Positions 45,460 through 54,277 of a stretch of DNA of 64,000 nucleotides are shown one piece after another. The stretch is from the NCBI RefSeq assembly GCF_014076495.1, contig NZ_CP043575.1, forward strand, positions 186,001-250,000. Reading direction: 5' to 3'. A program made the translations under genes and the position numbers. The number at the start of each line of letters is the position of its first letter. Position 1 is the first letter of the stretch. The notes below the pieces were generated by a model. That model ran no database searches. It was not told where the DNA came from and saw only the letters and a list, made by a program, of their open reading frames with translations. This DNA comes from Comamonas koreensis (GTDB lineage Bacteria; Pseudomonadota; Gammaproteobacteria; Burkholderiales; Burkholderiaceae_C).

Positions 45460-46935
45460 ATGAGCATCCCTACCGAATTGCATGACTTGAGCGTGGCCCA
45501 GCTGGCTGCCAAGCTCAAAAGCCGCGAAGTGTCCTCCGTCGAGGCCGCCCAGCACTTTCTGGCCCGCGCCAAGACCCACCAGGATCTGGGTGCCTACATC
45601 CACATCAATGAAGACGTGACGCTGGCCCAGGCCCGCGCTGCCGATGCCGCCATTGCAGCGGGCACGGCCGGCAAGCTCGCCGGTGTGCCGATGGGCCACA
45701 AGGACCTGTTCGTCACCCAGGACTTCCCCACCACCGCGGGCAGCAAGATGCTGGCCGGCTACCAGTCGCCGTTTGACGCCACCATGGTGACCAAGCTGGC
45801 AGCTGCTGGCGCGGTCACGCTGGGCAAGCTGAACATGGACGAGTTCGCCATGGGCTCGGCCAACGAGAACAGCGCCATCAGCCCGGTGCGCAACCCCTGG
45901 GACACCAGCCGGGTTCCCGGCGGCTCGTCCGGCGGCTCGGCAGCAGCGGTGGCCGCGCGCCTGGCGCCTGCGGCGACCGGCAGCGATACCGGCGGCTCGA
46001 TCCGCCAGCCTGCGTCGTTCTGCGGCATCACCGGCATCAAGCCCACCTATGGGCGCGCCAGCCGCTACGGCATGATCGCCTTCGCCTCCAGCCTGGACCA
46101 GGCCGGCCCGATGGCGCGCACCGCCGAAGACTGCGCGCTGCTGCTGAGCGAAATGTGCGGCCCCGACCTGGACCGAGACTCCACGAGCCTGGACCACCCG
46201 GCCGAAGACTTCACGCTGCACCTCAACGACTCGCTGGCCGGCCTGCGCATTGGCGTGCCCGCCGAGTTCTTTGGCGATGGCCTGAGCAGCGATGTGCGCG
46301 CCGCCGTCGATGGGGCTTTGAAGGAGTACGAAAAGCTGGGCGCCAAGCTGGTGCCCATCAGCCTGCCGCGCACCGAGCTGTCCATCCCCGTCTACTACAT
46401 CATCGCCCCGGCCGAGGCCTCGTCCAACCTCTCGCGCTTTGATGGCGTGAAGTTTGGCCACCGCGCCAAGGACTACAGCGACCTGGTGGACATGTACAAG
46501 AAGACCCGCGCCGAAGGCTTTGGCGACGAGGTCAAGCGCCGCATCATGACCGGTGCCTATGTGCTCTCGCACGGCTACTACGACGCCTACTACCTGCAGG
46601 CGCAAAAGATCCGCCGCATGATTGCCGACGACTTCCAGACCGCCTTCCAGGACTGCGACCTGATCGCCGGCCCCGCTGCGCCCACCGTGGCCTGGGCACT
46701 GGGCGGCAAGAGCGACCCGCTTGCCAACTACCTGGCCGACATCTACACGCTGCCCGCGTCGCTGGCCGGCCTGCCTGGCCTGAGCGTTCCCGCCGGCTTT
46801 GGCGAAGGCGGCATGCCCGTGGGGCTGCAGCTGATCGGCAACTATTTTGGTGAAGCCAAGCTCCTGAACGCCGCCCACCAGCTGCAGCAAGCCACCGACC
46901 ACCACCTGCGCCAGCCAACCGGCATCGCGAAGTAA
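45460..46935 (+). CDS. gatA: Asp-tRNA(Asn)/Glu-tRNA(Gln) amidotransferase subunit A
   Basis: Glutaminase subunit of the GatCAB complex, an amidase-signature enzyme of 491 residues. The Ser-cisSer-Lys triad is visible as GHKDLF (Lys81), [17 protein letters not shown] and [25 protein letters not shown]. It follows gatC by 141 nt of GC-rich sequence and precedes gatB by 20 nt. Length and sequence are standard. Confidence 0.97.
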   Translation: MSIPTELHDLSVAQLAAKLKSREVSSVEAAQHFLARAKTHQDLGAYIHINEDVTLAQARAADAAIAAGTAGKLAGVPMGHKDLFVTQDFPTTAGSKMLAGYQSPFDATMVTKLAAAGAVTLGKLNMDEFAMGSANENSAISPVRNPWDTSRVPGGSSGGSAAAVAARLAPAATGSDTGGSIRQPASFCGITGIKPTYGRASRYGMIAFASSLDQAGPMARTAEDCALLLSEMCGPDLDRDSTSLDHPAEDFTLHLNDSLAGLRIGVPAEFFGDGLSSDVRAAVDGALKEYEKLGAKLVPISLPRTELSIPVYYIIAPAEASSNLSRFDGVKFGHRAKDYSDLVDMYKKTRAEGFGDEVKRRIMTGAYVLSHGYYDAYYLQAQKIRRMIADDFQTAFQDCDLIAGPAAPTVAWALGGKSDPLANYLADIYTLPASLAGLPGLSVPAGFGEGGMPVGLQLIGNYFGEAKLLNAAHQLQQATDHHLRQPTGIAK

Positions 46936-46955
46936 CGCAGGGAGGAAAACAGAAC

Positions 46956-48410
46956 ATGACCGAAACAAGCATCAAGCTCATCAACGGCTACGAAGTGGTG
47001 ATTGGCTTTGAAACCCACACCCAGCTGGCCGCCAACAGCAAGATCTTCAGCCGCGCCAGCACCGCCTTTGGCGCCGAGCCCAACACCCAGGCCTGCGCCG
47101 TAGACCTGGCCCTGCCCGGCACCCTGCCGGTGATGAACAAGAAGGCCGTCGAATGCGCCATCAAGCTCGGCCTGGCGCTGGGCAGCACGATTGCGCCCGT
47201 CAGCATCTTTGCACGCAAGAACTACTTCTACCCCGACCTGCCCAAGGGCTACCAGATCTCGCAGTTCGAGATCCCGGTGGTGCAAGGCGGTGAGGTGAGC
47301 TTCTTTGTCGGCGACCAGAAAAAGACCGTGCGCCTGGTGCGCGCCCACCTCGAAGAAGACGCGGGCAAATCGGTGCACGACGAGTTCATCGGCCAATCGG
47401 GTATTGACCTGAACCGCGCCGGCACGCCGCTGCTGGAGATCGTCACCGAGCCCGACATGGGCAGCACCGCCGAGGCCGTGGCCTACGCCAAGGAACTGCA
47501 CAAGATCGTCACCTGGATCGGCATCTGCGACGGCAATATGCAGGAAGGCTCGTTCCGCTGCGATGCCAACGTGTCCGTGCGCAAGCCGGGCCAGCCGCTG
47601 GGCACCCGCCGCGAGATCAAGAACCTGAACTCGTTCAAGAACATGCAGATCGCCATCGATTACGAAATCCGCTGGCAGATCGAAGAGATCGAAGACGGCC
47701 GCGCGATCCAGCAGGCCACCGTGCTGTTCAACCCCGATACCGGCGAGACCCGTGCGATGCGCACCAAGGAAGACGCGGCCGATTACCGCTATTTCCCCGA
47801 TCCGGACCTGCCGCCGCTGGTGGTCGCCGACAGCTGGGTGCAGGCTGTGAAGGCCGAGATGCCCGAGCTGCCGCGCCAGCGCGCCGACCGCTTTGTGGCC
47901 GACTACGGCCTGCCCGAGTACGACGCCACCACCCTGACCCAAAGCCAGGCGATGGCCGACTACTTTGAAGCCGCCGCCAAGGCCAGCGGCCAGCCCAAGC
48001 TGGCCAGCAACTGGGTGATGGGCGAGATCTCGCGCCGCCTGAACATGGAAGAGATCGGCATGGACCAGGTCAAGGTCAGCGCCGCGCAGCTGGGCACCTT
48101 GATCGCCCGCATCCACGGCAATGTCATCAGCAACAACAGCGCCAAGCAGGTGTTCGAAGCGCTCTGGAGCGGCGAAGGCACCGACGTCGACGCCGTCATC
48201 GACGCCAAGGACCTCAAGCAGTCCAACGACACCGGCGCGCTCGAAGCCATCATCGACGAGGTGATCGCCGCCAACCCCGGCAATGTCGAGCAGTACAAGG
48301 CCGGCAAGGACAAGGCTTTCAACGCCCTGGTCGGCCAGGTGATGAAGGCTTCCAAGGGCAAGGCCAACCCGGGCCAGGTCAATGAGCTGCTGAAGGCCAA
48401 GCTGGCCTGA
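46956..48410 (+). CDS. gatB: Asp-tRNA(Asn)/Glu-tRNA(Gln) amidotransferase subunit B
   Basis: tRNA-binding and kinase subunit of GatCAB, 484 residues. The N-terminal [21 protein letters not shown] and [18 protein letters not shown] are conserved, and the C-terminal YqeY-like helical domain ends [15 protein letters not shown]. Preceded by GGGAGGA. The operon ends at the terminator just beyond. Confidence 0.97.
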   Translation: MTETSIKLINGYEVVIGFETHTQLAANSKIFSRASTAFGAEPNTQACAVDLALPGTLPVMNKKAVECAIKLGLALGSTIAPVSIFARKNYFYPDLPKGYQISQFEIPVVQGGEVSFFVGDQKKTVRLVRAHLEEDAGKSVHDEFIGQSGIDLNRAGTPLLEIVTEPDMGSTAEAVAYAKELHKIVTWIGICDGNMQEGSFRCDANVSVRKPGQPLGTRREIKNLNSFKNMQIAIDYEIRWQIEEIEDGRAIQQATVLFNPDTGETRAMRTKEDAADYRYFPDPDLPPLVVADSWVQAVKAEMPELPRQRADRFVADYGLPEYDATTLTQSQAMADYFEAAAKASGQPKLASNWVMGEISRRLNMEEIGMDQVKVSAAQLGTLIARIHGNVISNNSAKQVFEALWSGEGTDVDAVIDAKDLKQSNDTGALEAIIDEVIAANPGNVEQYKAGKDKAFNALVGQVMKASKGKANPGQVNELLKAKLA

Positions 48411-48435
48411 TCTCCCCGCCACCGCTGACAGCAAG

Positions 48436-48461
48436 AAGCCTCCAGCAATGGAGGCTTTTTT
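48436..48461 (+). terminator. Terminator of the gatCAB operon
   Basis: AAGCCTCCA/TGGAGGCTT, a perfect 9-bp stem with a GCAA loop and a run of T, 26 nt after the gatB stop. Confidence 0.93.
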
Positions 48462-48545
48462 ACGGGCTTGCCAGGCATGCACCCTGGCTGACCCTCCTGG
48501 TTATCGCGCGTTGGCGACTACCAGTTGCTTAGGCCAATGCGGGCT

Positions 48546-48698
48546 TCAGCGCTGCTGCTGGGAGCGGTCTTGCTGACCAGGCTGCTTTTGCTGCGGCGAC
48601 TGCTGCTGGTGTTGCTGCTCTTTGGGCGAGCCGGGCTTTTGGCCCGATTGCTGCTGGTTCACCTGGTTGGGATTGCGTTGGCTGTTTGGCTGATTCAT
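48546..48698 (-). CDS. Glutamine-rich micro-protein, 50 residues (paralog of 50007-50135)
   Basis: A 50-residue protein of unknown function, about one-third glutamine with proline, serine and lysine, and no hydrophobic or cysteine residues, so probably disordered and soluble. The start is supported by GAAGGAG ten nt ahead of the ATG. Residues 16-47 align without gaps with residues 7-38 of the protein at 50007-50135 (24 of 32 identical), including QQSGQ, KEQQ, QQSP and QPGQQDR. The conserved upstream sequence (GAAGGAG then AACGC) also matches. The match over both the protein and the leader argues for a real gene pair. Confidence 0.7.
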   Translation of the reverse strand: MNQPNSQRNPNQVNQQQSGQKPGSPKEQQHQQQSPQQKQPGQQDRSQQQR

Positions 48699-48916
48699 AG
48701 CGTTAGCTCCTTCAAGATGATGACCGGGCGACATGCCCTGCCATGGCTCTATGCTCGCGCTGCAGCCGAACGGCCGGTGTAGGAATTGACGCGCCGCTTG
48801 CATCGAGACGTTTCTCGGTGCACATTTTGCAAAGCCGCTTTGTGCATTCCAGGCGGTAAGCAGCGCAGGGCCGCCTACATTCCTTTTCCGTCCTTCACAG
48901 AAATACAAGCGAGGCT

Positions 48917-49699
48917 TTACTCCCAGCGGTCGGCCATATCTTCGGTATAGCCCATCACCAGGATGCGCTGGGTTTGCAGCAGCGCTGGCAAGGCTTGCCA
49001 GCCCGCATGGGCCAGCAGCGCCTCATCACCCGTGGCATACAGCGCCCGCAAATCCTCCACCAGCGCCTGGGCCTGCACGGCACCGGGCGGCTGCACGCGA
49101 GCCAGTGCCATCCAGGCGGCGCCCATGGCCAACAGCTGGTAGCCATGCTGCTCGGCCAGATGCTGGTGGATGGCGTGGTTTTGAAAGCTGTCCCAGTCTG
49201 CGCTGAAATAGCCATTGGGTTGGCCAGCAATCAGCGGATCGCCTTGGGCCAACGGCAGGCGCTGGATATAGACGACGTCATCGAGCAGCAGATCAGGCGC
49301 GCGATTCGCGGCCAGCAGTGCGTCGAGATCGCTGGCGCTTACCGCCAGGCTGCCGCAGACATCGGCCCAGCGTTGCGGGCCCTGGCGCAGCTGGCGCGCG
49401 CGGTGCTGCAGCGCCTGCAGATCCCAGGCCGCCTCCTGCACTGGGTCGTCCCAGTCCATATCCGGCGGGCTGGCCAGGTAGAGCCGGTCATCCTGGCTGG
49501 CATGGCCGCTGGTGTAGCTGCCCTGCTGGATATCGTCCAAGGTGCACAGATAGCGGTGCGCGGGGTCTGCGGCGCGCAGCGCTTCGACATGCGCCAGCAA
49601 GGCGGTCAGGCTGCCAACTTCTTCGATCCATTGGTAGGCAAAGCTGTAGTTGGTGCGGGGGTACGGCGGGCTGGGCTGCGCGAAGAATCCGGTGTTCAT
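48917..49699 (-). CDS. Unrecognised protein, 260 residues
   Basis: A soluble acidic protein of 260 residues without signal peptide, membrane segments or recognised domain. Long stretches look natural (DRLYLASPPDMDWDDPVQEAAWDLQAL, GYFSADWDSFQNHAIHQHL, HGYQLLAMGAAWMALARV), with strong codon bias. The start at 49699 (MNTGFFAQPSPPYPRTNY) was chosen because the sequence before it has low coding character; the upstream sequence has no good Shine-Dalgarno. It sits between the two micro-protein genes on the same strand with a terminator ahead of it. Confidence 0.6.
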   Translation of the reverse strand: MNTGFFAQPSPPYPRTNYSFAYQWIEEVGSLTALLAHVEALRAADPAHRYLCTLDDIQQGSYTSGHASQDDRLYLASPPDMDWDDPVQEAAWDLQALQHRARQLRQGPQRWADVCGSLAVSASDLDALLAANRAPDLLLDDVVYIQRLPLAQGDPLIAGQPNGYFSADWDSFQNHAIHQHLAEQHGYQLLAMGAAWMALARVQPPGAVQAQALVEDLRALYATGDEALLAHAGWQALPALLQTQRILVMGYTEDMADRWE

Positions 49700-49762
49700 G
49701 GAGGTCTGCTGGCTGGGGGATGGAGAGCGCCAGTATCGCCGCGCATGCCCTGCCGCGCCCAC

Positions 49763-49788
49763 AAAAAAGCCCGCATCGTGCGGGCTTT
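49763..49788 (-). terminator. Terminator after the 52-residue gene
   Basis: AAAGCCCGCA/TGCGGGCTTT stem with a 3-nt loop and six T on the minus strand, 19 nt past the stop codon at 49807. Confidence 0.9.
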
Positions 49789-49806
49789 GGCGCAGGGTTC
49801 AGAAGA

Positions 49807-49965
49807 TCAGCACATCTGTGCGTTGTCCGGCGTCTTGGGCTCGGTGCCCAGTTGGCGCCGGTTGCACTTGCACTGCTGCTGCGAGTACTTGGCCTCGCGC
49901 AACGGCTGGCCCTGTTGCAGCGGCCAAGGCTGCTGCTTGGTCATCGGCAATGGCAGTTGTTGCAT
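49807..49965 (-). CDS. Cysteine-containing micro-protein, 52 residues
   Basis: A 52-residue protein I do not recognise. The N-terminal half is glutamine- and proline-rich (MQQLPLPMTKQQPWPLQQGQ); the C-terminal half is basic with CKC at 32-34 and a C-terminal Cys52. The start has GGAG eight nt upstream and the gene ends at a strong terminator, so translation is likely. It lies 41 nt downstream of the 42-residue micro-protein gene on the same strand, so the two may share a transcript. Confidence 0.6.
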   Translation of the reverse strand: MQQLPLPMTKQQPWPLQQGQPLREAKYSQQQCKCNRRQLGTEPKTPDNAQMC

Positions 49966-50006
49966 GGGGTGCTCCGTGTGGTCTTCGTGGGCCGCGCTGT
50001 CGCAGC

Positions 50007-50135
50007 CTACTTCTGCGAGGACTGCTTGCGGTCCTGCTGGCCCGGTTGCTGCTGCTTCGGGGATTGCTGCTGTTGCTGCTGCTCCTTTTTCTGGGCAGGG
50101 TGCTGTCCGGACTGTTGGTGGTTCTGCTGGTTCAT
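50007..50135 (-). CDS. Glutamine-rich micro-protein, 42 residues (paralog of 48546-48698)
   Basis: A 42-residue glutamine-rich protein related to that at 48546-48698 (see that entry for the alignment). It starts MNQQNHQQSGQHP and ends in a lysine- and serine-rich tail. AAGGAG lies about ten nt ahead of the ATG. There is no hydrophobic segment. The region upstream (50136-50387) is a likely promoter with AT-rich tracts. Confidence 0.7.
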   Translation of the reverse strand: MNQQNHQQSGQHPAQKKEQQQQQQSPKQQQPGQQDRKQSSQK

Positions 50136-50387
50136 GGCGTTTACTCCTTCAGTGTCAGGTTGGCGGCAGGGACAAACGCCTGCCGTAAGGACATGGTGCC
50201 GCTGCAGGGTGGCGCTGGCTGTAGGAGTTTTGGAGATTCGTTTGGCTTTACGTAAACAGGCCGGTGGATTTGCAAAATTTCTTTACAAAACAGCGCTGTA
50301 GGCCAGCCAATAACTATCGGATGGCCCTGCACTTTTATCGTCCACTATCCACGTTGACAATGGGCCGCCCGGGCCGCGTGTGCTTGC
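50136..50387. other. Upstream region of the 42-residue gene
   Basis: A gene-free stretch of about 250 bp that should contain a promoter on the minus strand. It is slightly AT-rich around 50270-50340. The right edge is the solo end at 50388-50404. Nothing else stands out. Confidence 0.4.
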
Positions 50388-50404
50388 CTTTGAACAGGTT
50401 CTTA
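50388..50404 (-). repeat. Solo end of the inverted-repeat element family
   Basis: CTTTGAACAGGTTCTTA is identical to the right end of the element at 15076-15398 including the TTA next to it. No matching left end is seen within 250 bp, so it is a remnant or a single end. Confidence 0.75.
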
Positions 50405-50408
50405 GGCC

Positions 50409-51599
50409 TCAGTCCTCGCTGGGTTGCTCGAGGCGCTTTTGGGGCTGAAAGTCGACCAAGGTCTGGCCCTCGTTGTCGATCACCAGGGCTGGCAGGTTCA
50501 AGCCGGTGCTCAGGTAAAAACCGCCGGGCCAGGCCTGGGCCGCCAGGTGCTCGCCGTCAAACAGCAACTGCGGCATCTCGCGCGTGGACTTGCGCCACAC
50601 CACTTGCAGGCTGTGCGCATCGACGATCTGCAGCACCACCTCGGCGGCGGTGGTAGGGGTCTCGTCGTAGCGCATCAGCACACGGTCCGCATTGCGGGCC
50701 AGCACCTCGCCGCTGAACTGCACCGGTACGCTGGCCACCGCGGCAATCTGGGTAATGCCCGCGTCGCGCAGCGCCTGGCGGCTGACGACAAAACCATCGC
50801 TGACCGGCTGGTAGAGCTTGGGGGCGGCGCGCACCTGCTTGTCGGCGCTGGAGTGCACGCTCAGCCGTGGCCAGCGCTCAAACTCGCCTGGCCTAACTTT
50901 TTGCGCAAACTGCAGCAAGATCATCGGCATGCCGTACTGGGCCACGTCGGTGTCAAAGTCGGCATAGTCGATGCGCGAGGCCGTCTGCGGGTACTGTGCC
51001 CAGGGGCGCTGCTGCCAGCGCTGCAGCCGCTCGGCCCAGGGGTAGAGCTCGCCACTGGCCCAGTACAGCGCATAGCGGTCGCCGGTATTGCTGGTCACAT
51101 CCAAGAGGCCCGGCTCGCGCAGCTCGCCAAACGCATATTTGGACACGCCTGTGCCCAGCTCGGCCGCAAAGCGCTGGCGCAGCGCGGCATCCATCGGCGC
51201 AAACGCGGTCTGCGCCGGCTCGCGCAGCCACCAGTGCCGGTCATTGAGCAGCAGCGACAGCTGGCCATGGGCCTCGCTGCGCAAGCGCGCCGGCTGGCGC
51301 AGCTGGGCGCGCGGCAGCACAATGCGCTGGGGCTCGCCCAGCAGCTGCTTGGCCTGCAGGTCGTTGTCCAGCAGCACAAACACATCGTCCTGCGCGGTGC
51401 TGTGCTTCATCACCCGCAGCATGCGCAGGCTGCCGTCCTCCCCTTGGTAGATGGCCGAGGCGGCCACATCGCCCAGCTCCTCGGCCTTGTCTGCACCCGA
51501 TTGCAGCAGCTTGACCGTCGCGGGCACCAGCAGCGGCAGCACAAAAAAGAACAGAAAGCCCAGGCCCATCGGAAGATAAAAACGCCGAGGAATGCTCAC
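50409..51599 (-). CDS. Unrecognised membrane-anchored protein, paralog A
   Basis: A 396-residue protein with one N-terminal membrane helix (about 8-30) and a large periplasmic domain. Its C-terminal half resembles that of the next gene: LARNADRVLMRYDETPTT, LQVVWRKSTREMPQLLFDG and PALVIDNEGQTLVDF in this protein versus similar segments there. The middle reads DVTSNTGDRYALYWASGELYPW. A repeated beta-strand pattern suggests a propeller-like fold, but no family is recognised. The GTG start overlaps the upstream stop (GTGA), so the pair is co-translated. Confidence 0.7.
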   Translation of the reverse strand: MSIPRRFYLPMGLGFLFFFVLPLLVPATVKLLQSGADKAEELGDVAASAIYQGEDGSLRMLRVMKHSTAQDDVFVLLDNDLQAKQLLGEPQRIVLPRAQLRQPARLRSEAHGQLSLLLNDRHWWLREPAQTAFAPMDAALRQRFAAELGTGVSKYAFGELREPGLLDVTSNTGDRYALYWASGELYPWAERLQRWQQRPWAQYPQTASRIDYADFDTDVAQYGMPMILLQFAQKVRPGEFERWPRLSVHSSADKQVRAAPKLYQPVSDGFVVSRQALRDAGITQIAAVASVPVQFSGEVLARNADRVLMRYDETPTTAAEVVLQIVDAHSLQVVWRKSTREMPQLLFDGEHLAAQAWPGGFYLSTGLNLPALVIDNEGQTLVDFQPQKRLEQPSED

Positions 51600-52981
51600 T
51601 GCGCAGCTCCTGCGGCCGCAGCCCCAAAGTCCTGCAGCACCTCGCCGTCATCGCCAATCAGCAGCGCGGGCTGGCGCATGTCGTTGACCAGCAAAAAGCC
51701 GGCGCTGACGGCCTGGCCGGTGACATACATGCCGCCTTCGCGCTGGCCCAGTGCGGGCAACTGGTCGATGGTGCGGCTCCACACCACCTGCTCGCTGGCC
51801 TTGTCCAGCAGCTGGATCACGCGCCCCTCCTGCCGCAGCGGCGTGGGGTTGTAGGCCAGCAGCAGGCGGCGCGCGTTCTCGGCCATCACATCGGCATGGA
51901 AGCGCGGCACCGCCGGCTGCACCACCTTGATGCGCAGCAGGCCCCGGTCCTTGGTGGCATAGGGGCGGGTCGAGAAGCCATCGCCAATGGCCACATAGCT
52001 GCGCGGCGATGTCTGCACCTCGCGGCTGTCGCTGGGCTGCAGGTCGTAATAGCCAAAGTAGGCGGGCTGGCCGGGCTCGTGCCGCCACCAGGACTGCACC
52101 AGCACGGCGCGGTTCTCCTCGCCGGTCGGGCGGGGCAGCGATTCATAGCGGTAGAAGGCGATCTCCTGGCGGTAGCCGGCCTGGGCCTTTTCGTAGAGGC
52201 TGCTGCTGTCGGCCGCCGGCCAGATCTGGCCGATCAGCCAGTACACCAGGTATTTGCTGCCGCTGCGGCTGGTGACCTCCAGGCTGTCGGGCCGGTCGCG
52301 GCCCTTGGGCGCTACGCCCACGATGCCCTCGCCCAGCTGCGCGGCAAATTTCTCACTGAGCTGGGGCAGCAGATCGACAAAGCGCAGGCTCGCCAGATCC
52401 AGCCGCCAAAAGCCGCGTTCCCGCAAAAACAGGTAGAGCTGGCCGTCCGAGAAAAACTGCAGCTCGGCCCGCCCGGAGCTGCCGGCCCAGGGCATGGCCA
52501 TGCGCTGGGGCTCGCCCAGGCTGGCGCCGGTGGCCGCATCACGGACCAGCACGCGGTAGACCACATCGCCCTGCTCGCGGTTTTCAAACAGCTGCACGAG
52601 CAAGCGCTGGCCGTTGCGCTCGATCAGCGTCGTCGCCTCACTGCGGCCCAGTGCCAGCTGCGGTGCCTTGTCTTGCCAGGCAGTGGGCAGCTTCAGCTGG
52701 AGCCCGGGTTGCAGCCGGGGCAGCCACCAGGGGATGGACACCAGCATGGCCATCGCCACCGCCAGCCAGGGCAGGTGCTGGCGCAACCGCGCCCCGTTTG
52801 GCGCCCCTGGCGCGGCCTGACCAGCCGCGAAGGACTGGCCCTGCAGCTGCTCCAGCCGGAACTGCGCGCCGCACTGCAGGCAGGCAAAGCGGTCGCGCGC
52901 ACCTGCGCTGCGGCAGTTCGCTGCGCCGCAGCGCGGGCAATACGGGGATGACAGAGAGGACGACGGGGGCCAGACGGGCAT
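51596..52981 (-). CDS. Unrecognised zinc-ribbon membrane protein, paralog B
   Basis: A 461-residue protein. Residues 12-41 form a zinc ribbon (CPRCGAANC then FACLQCGAQF, Cys15, Cys18, Cys34, Cys37). A basic, proline-rich linker and a membrane helix (about 75-95) follow, then a large soluble domain similar to paralog A (ARRLLLAYNPTPLRQEGR, EQVVWSRTIDQLPALG, PALLIGDDGEVLQDF). The zinc ribbon faces the cytoplasm if the soluble domain is periplasmic. The start at 52981 fits the family-like N-terminus. No function can be given. Confidence 0.7.
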   Translation of the reverse strand: MPVWPPSSSLSSPYCPRCGAANCRSAGARDRFACLQCGAQFRLEQLQGQSFAAGQAAPGAPNGARLRQHLPWLAVAMAMLVSIPWWLPRLQPGLQLKLPTAWQDKAPQLALGRSEATTLIERNGQRLLVQLFENREQGDVVYRVLVRDAATGASLGEPQRMAMPWAGSSGRAELQFFSDGQLYLFLRERGFWRLDLASLRFVDLLPQLSEKFAAQLGEGIVGVAPKGRDRPDSLEVTSRSGSKYLVYWLIGQIWPAADSSSLYEKAQAGYRQEIAFYRYESLPRPTGEENRAVLVQSWWRHEPGQPAYFGYYDLQPSDSREVQTSPRSYVAIGDGFSTRPYATKDRGLLRIKVVQPAVPRFHADVMAENARRLLLAYNPTPLRQEGRVIQLLDKASEQVVWSRTIDQLPALGQREGGMYVTGQAVSAGFLLVNDMRQPALLIGDDGEVLQDFGAAAAGAAQ

Positions 52982-53142
52982 AAGCCAGCGATGATAAACC
53001 GAGGGCACAGAAGTGGAGGCAGCCGCTTTGCAAACGAAGCTGGGCGCCGCTGGGGCGGCGACTCCCAGGTGTCAGCCATGCGGCGCGGCTTGGCGGCCCA
53101 GCCGCTAATATCCAAGGTTTTGAACCTGCTGCGCCCTGCCCC

Positions 53143-53601
53143 ATGACCACCACTGCATCCCCCGCTGTTGCCAACGACATCCCCGCCTACACCGTGGATG
53201 AGCCCGCCAACCAGATCTTCGGCCTCGGCATGGCCATGGCCGAGGCCTTCTTGCTCAAGGGCGAGGCGATCGGCAATGAGCGCGCCCGGGTGCGCATGCC
53301 CTACCAGAAGCAATACACCAACAGCCGGGGCGATATGCATGGCGGCGCCATCGCCACCTTGCTCGATGTGGGCCTGTCCTGCGCCGCTCGCGCGCATGAT
53401 CCGTTGCGCTATGGCGTCATCACCGTGGACCTGACCATTCATTACATTGCGCCGGGCAGCGGCGATGTGGTCTGCACGGCCGTTTGCGAAAAGCGCGGCA
53501 AGAGCCTGTCCTTTGTGCGCGGCGAGCTGCATGACGATGCCGGCAACCTGTTGGGCCTGGCCACCGGCACCTTCAAGCTGGTCGATAAACAAAAAATCTA
53601 A
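53143..53601 (+). CDS. Hotdog-fold acyl-CoA thioesterase, PaaI type
   Basis: A 152-residue thioesterase that hydrolyses acyl- or aryl-CoA. NSRGDMHGGAIATLLDVGLSCA carries the catalytic HGG-x-D region of PaaI-type enzymes, and ITVDLTIHYIAPGSGDVVC is the second strand pattern. No phenylacetate genes are near, so the substrate is unknown. It is 58 nt upstream of the nitroreductase gene. Confidence 0.9.
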   Translation: MTTTASPAVANDIPAYTVDEPANQIFGLGMAMAEAFLLKGEAIGNERARVRMPYQKQYTNSRGDMHGGAIATLLDVGLSCAARAHDPLRYGVITVDLTIHYIAPGSGDVVCTAVCEKRGKSLSFVRGELHDDAGNLLGLATGTFKLVDKQKI

Positions 53602-53659
53602 GCCTGCAAAAAACCGGCAGATATGGCATGCTGGCGGTCTTATTGCTCACTTTTTGACC

Positions 53660-54214
53660 ATGACGACGCGCCAATCCACCCATGCCATCCATCCCCAGTT
53701 TCTGGACCGTTTCTCGCCCCGCGCCTTCTCGGGCAAGGCGCTGACGCACAAGGACATCGAGACCATTGTGGAAGGCGCACGCTGGGCCCCTTCGGCCAGC
53801 AACAAGCAGCCCTGGCACTTTGCCTATTCGATCAACGGCGATGCCAACTGGCAGGCGTTTTCCACCATTCCCAACGAGTTCAACCGCCGCTGGTGCCTGA
53901 ATGCCGGCGCCCTGTTGGTGGTGCTGTCGAACAAGGACGAGTCTCCCGCGCCCAGCTTTGACACCGGTTGCGCCTGGGGCTACCTGGCCCTGCAAGCCCA
54001 TGCGATGGGCCTGGCCACCCACGCCATGGGCGGCATCGAGCGCGATGCTGCACGCGCCGTGCTCAAGCTCGGTGACAACTGGCAGGTCGAATGCCTGGTC
54101 GCCATTGGCGAGCGCGGCGACAAGTCCAGCCTGCCCGCCGACCTGGCCGAGCGCGAGACGCCCTCGCCGCGCAAGGCGCTGTCGGAAATCTTGACCGCAG
54201 GCCCCCTGGCTTAA
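53660..54214 (+). CDS. Nitroreductase family protein
   Basis: A 184-residue FMN-dependent oxidoreductase using NAD(P)H. RFSPRAFSGKALTHKDIETIVEGARWAPSASNKQPWHF is the N-terminal FMN-binding region (split here by convention), and GYLALQAHAMGLATHAMGG is the central helix. The ATG at 53660 gives the usual N-terminus. Small members of this family are often linked to nitroaromatic or quinone reduction; the substrate is unknown. Confidence 0.9.
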   Translation: MTTRQSTHAIHPQFLDRFSPRAFSGKALTHKDIETIVEGARWAPSASNKQPWHFAYSINGDANWQAFSTIPNEFNRRWCLNAGALLVVLSNKDESPAPSFDTGCAWGYLALQAHAMGLATHAMGGIERDAARAVLKLGDNWQVECLVAIGERGDKSSLPADLAERETPSPRKALSEILTAGPLA

Positions 54215-54231
54215 ACACCGGCACCCAGCAA

Positions 54232-54262
54232 CGCAAAGGCTCCCGACTGGAAGCCTTTGTGC
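54232..54262. terminator. Hairpin between nitroreductase and ABC genes
   Basis: CAAAGGCT/AGCCTTTG stem (54234-54241 and 54252-54259) between converging genes; no T run. Confidence 0.5.
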
Positions 54263-54277
54263 ATGAGGTACTTGGTA

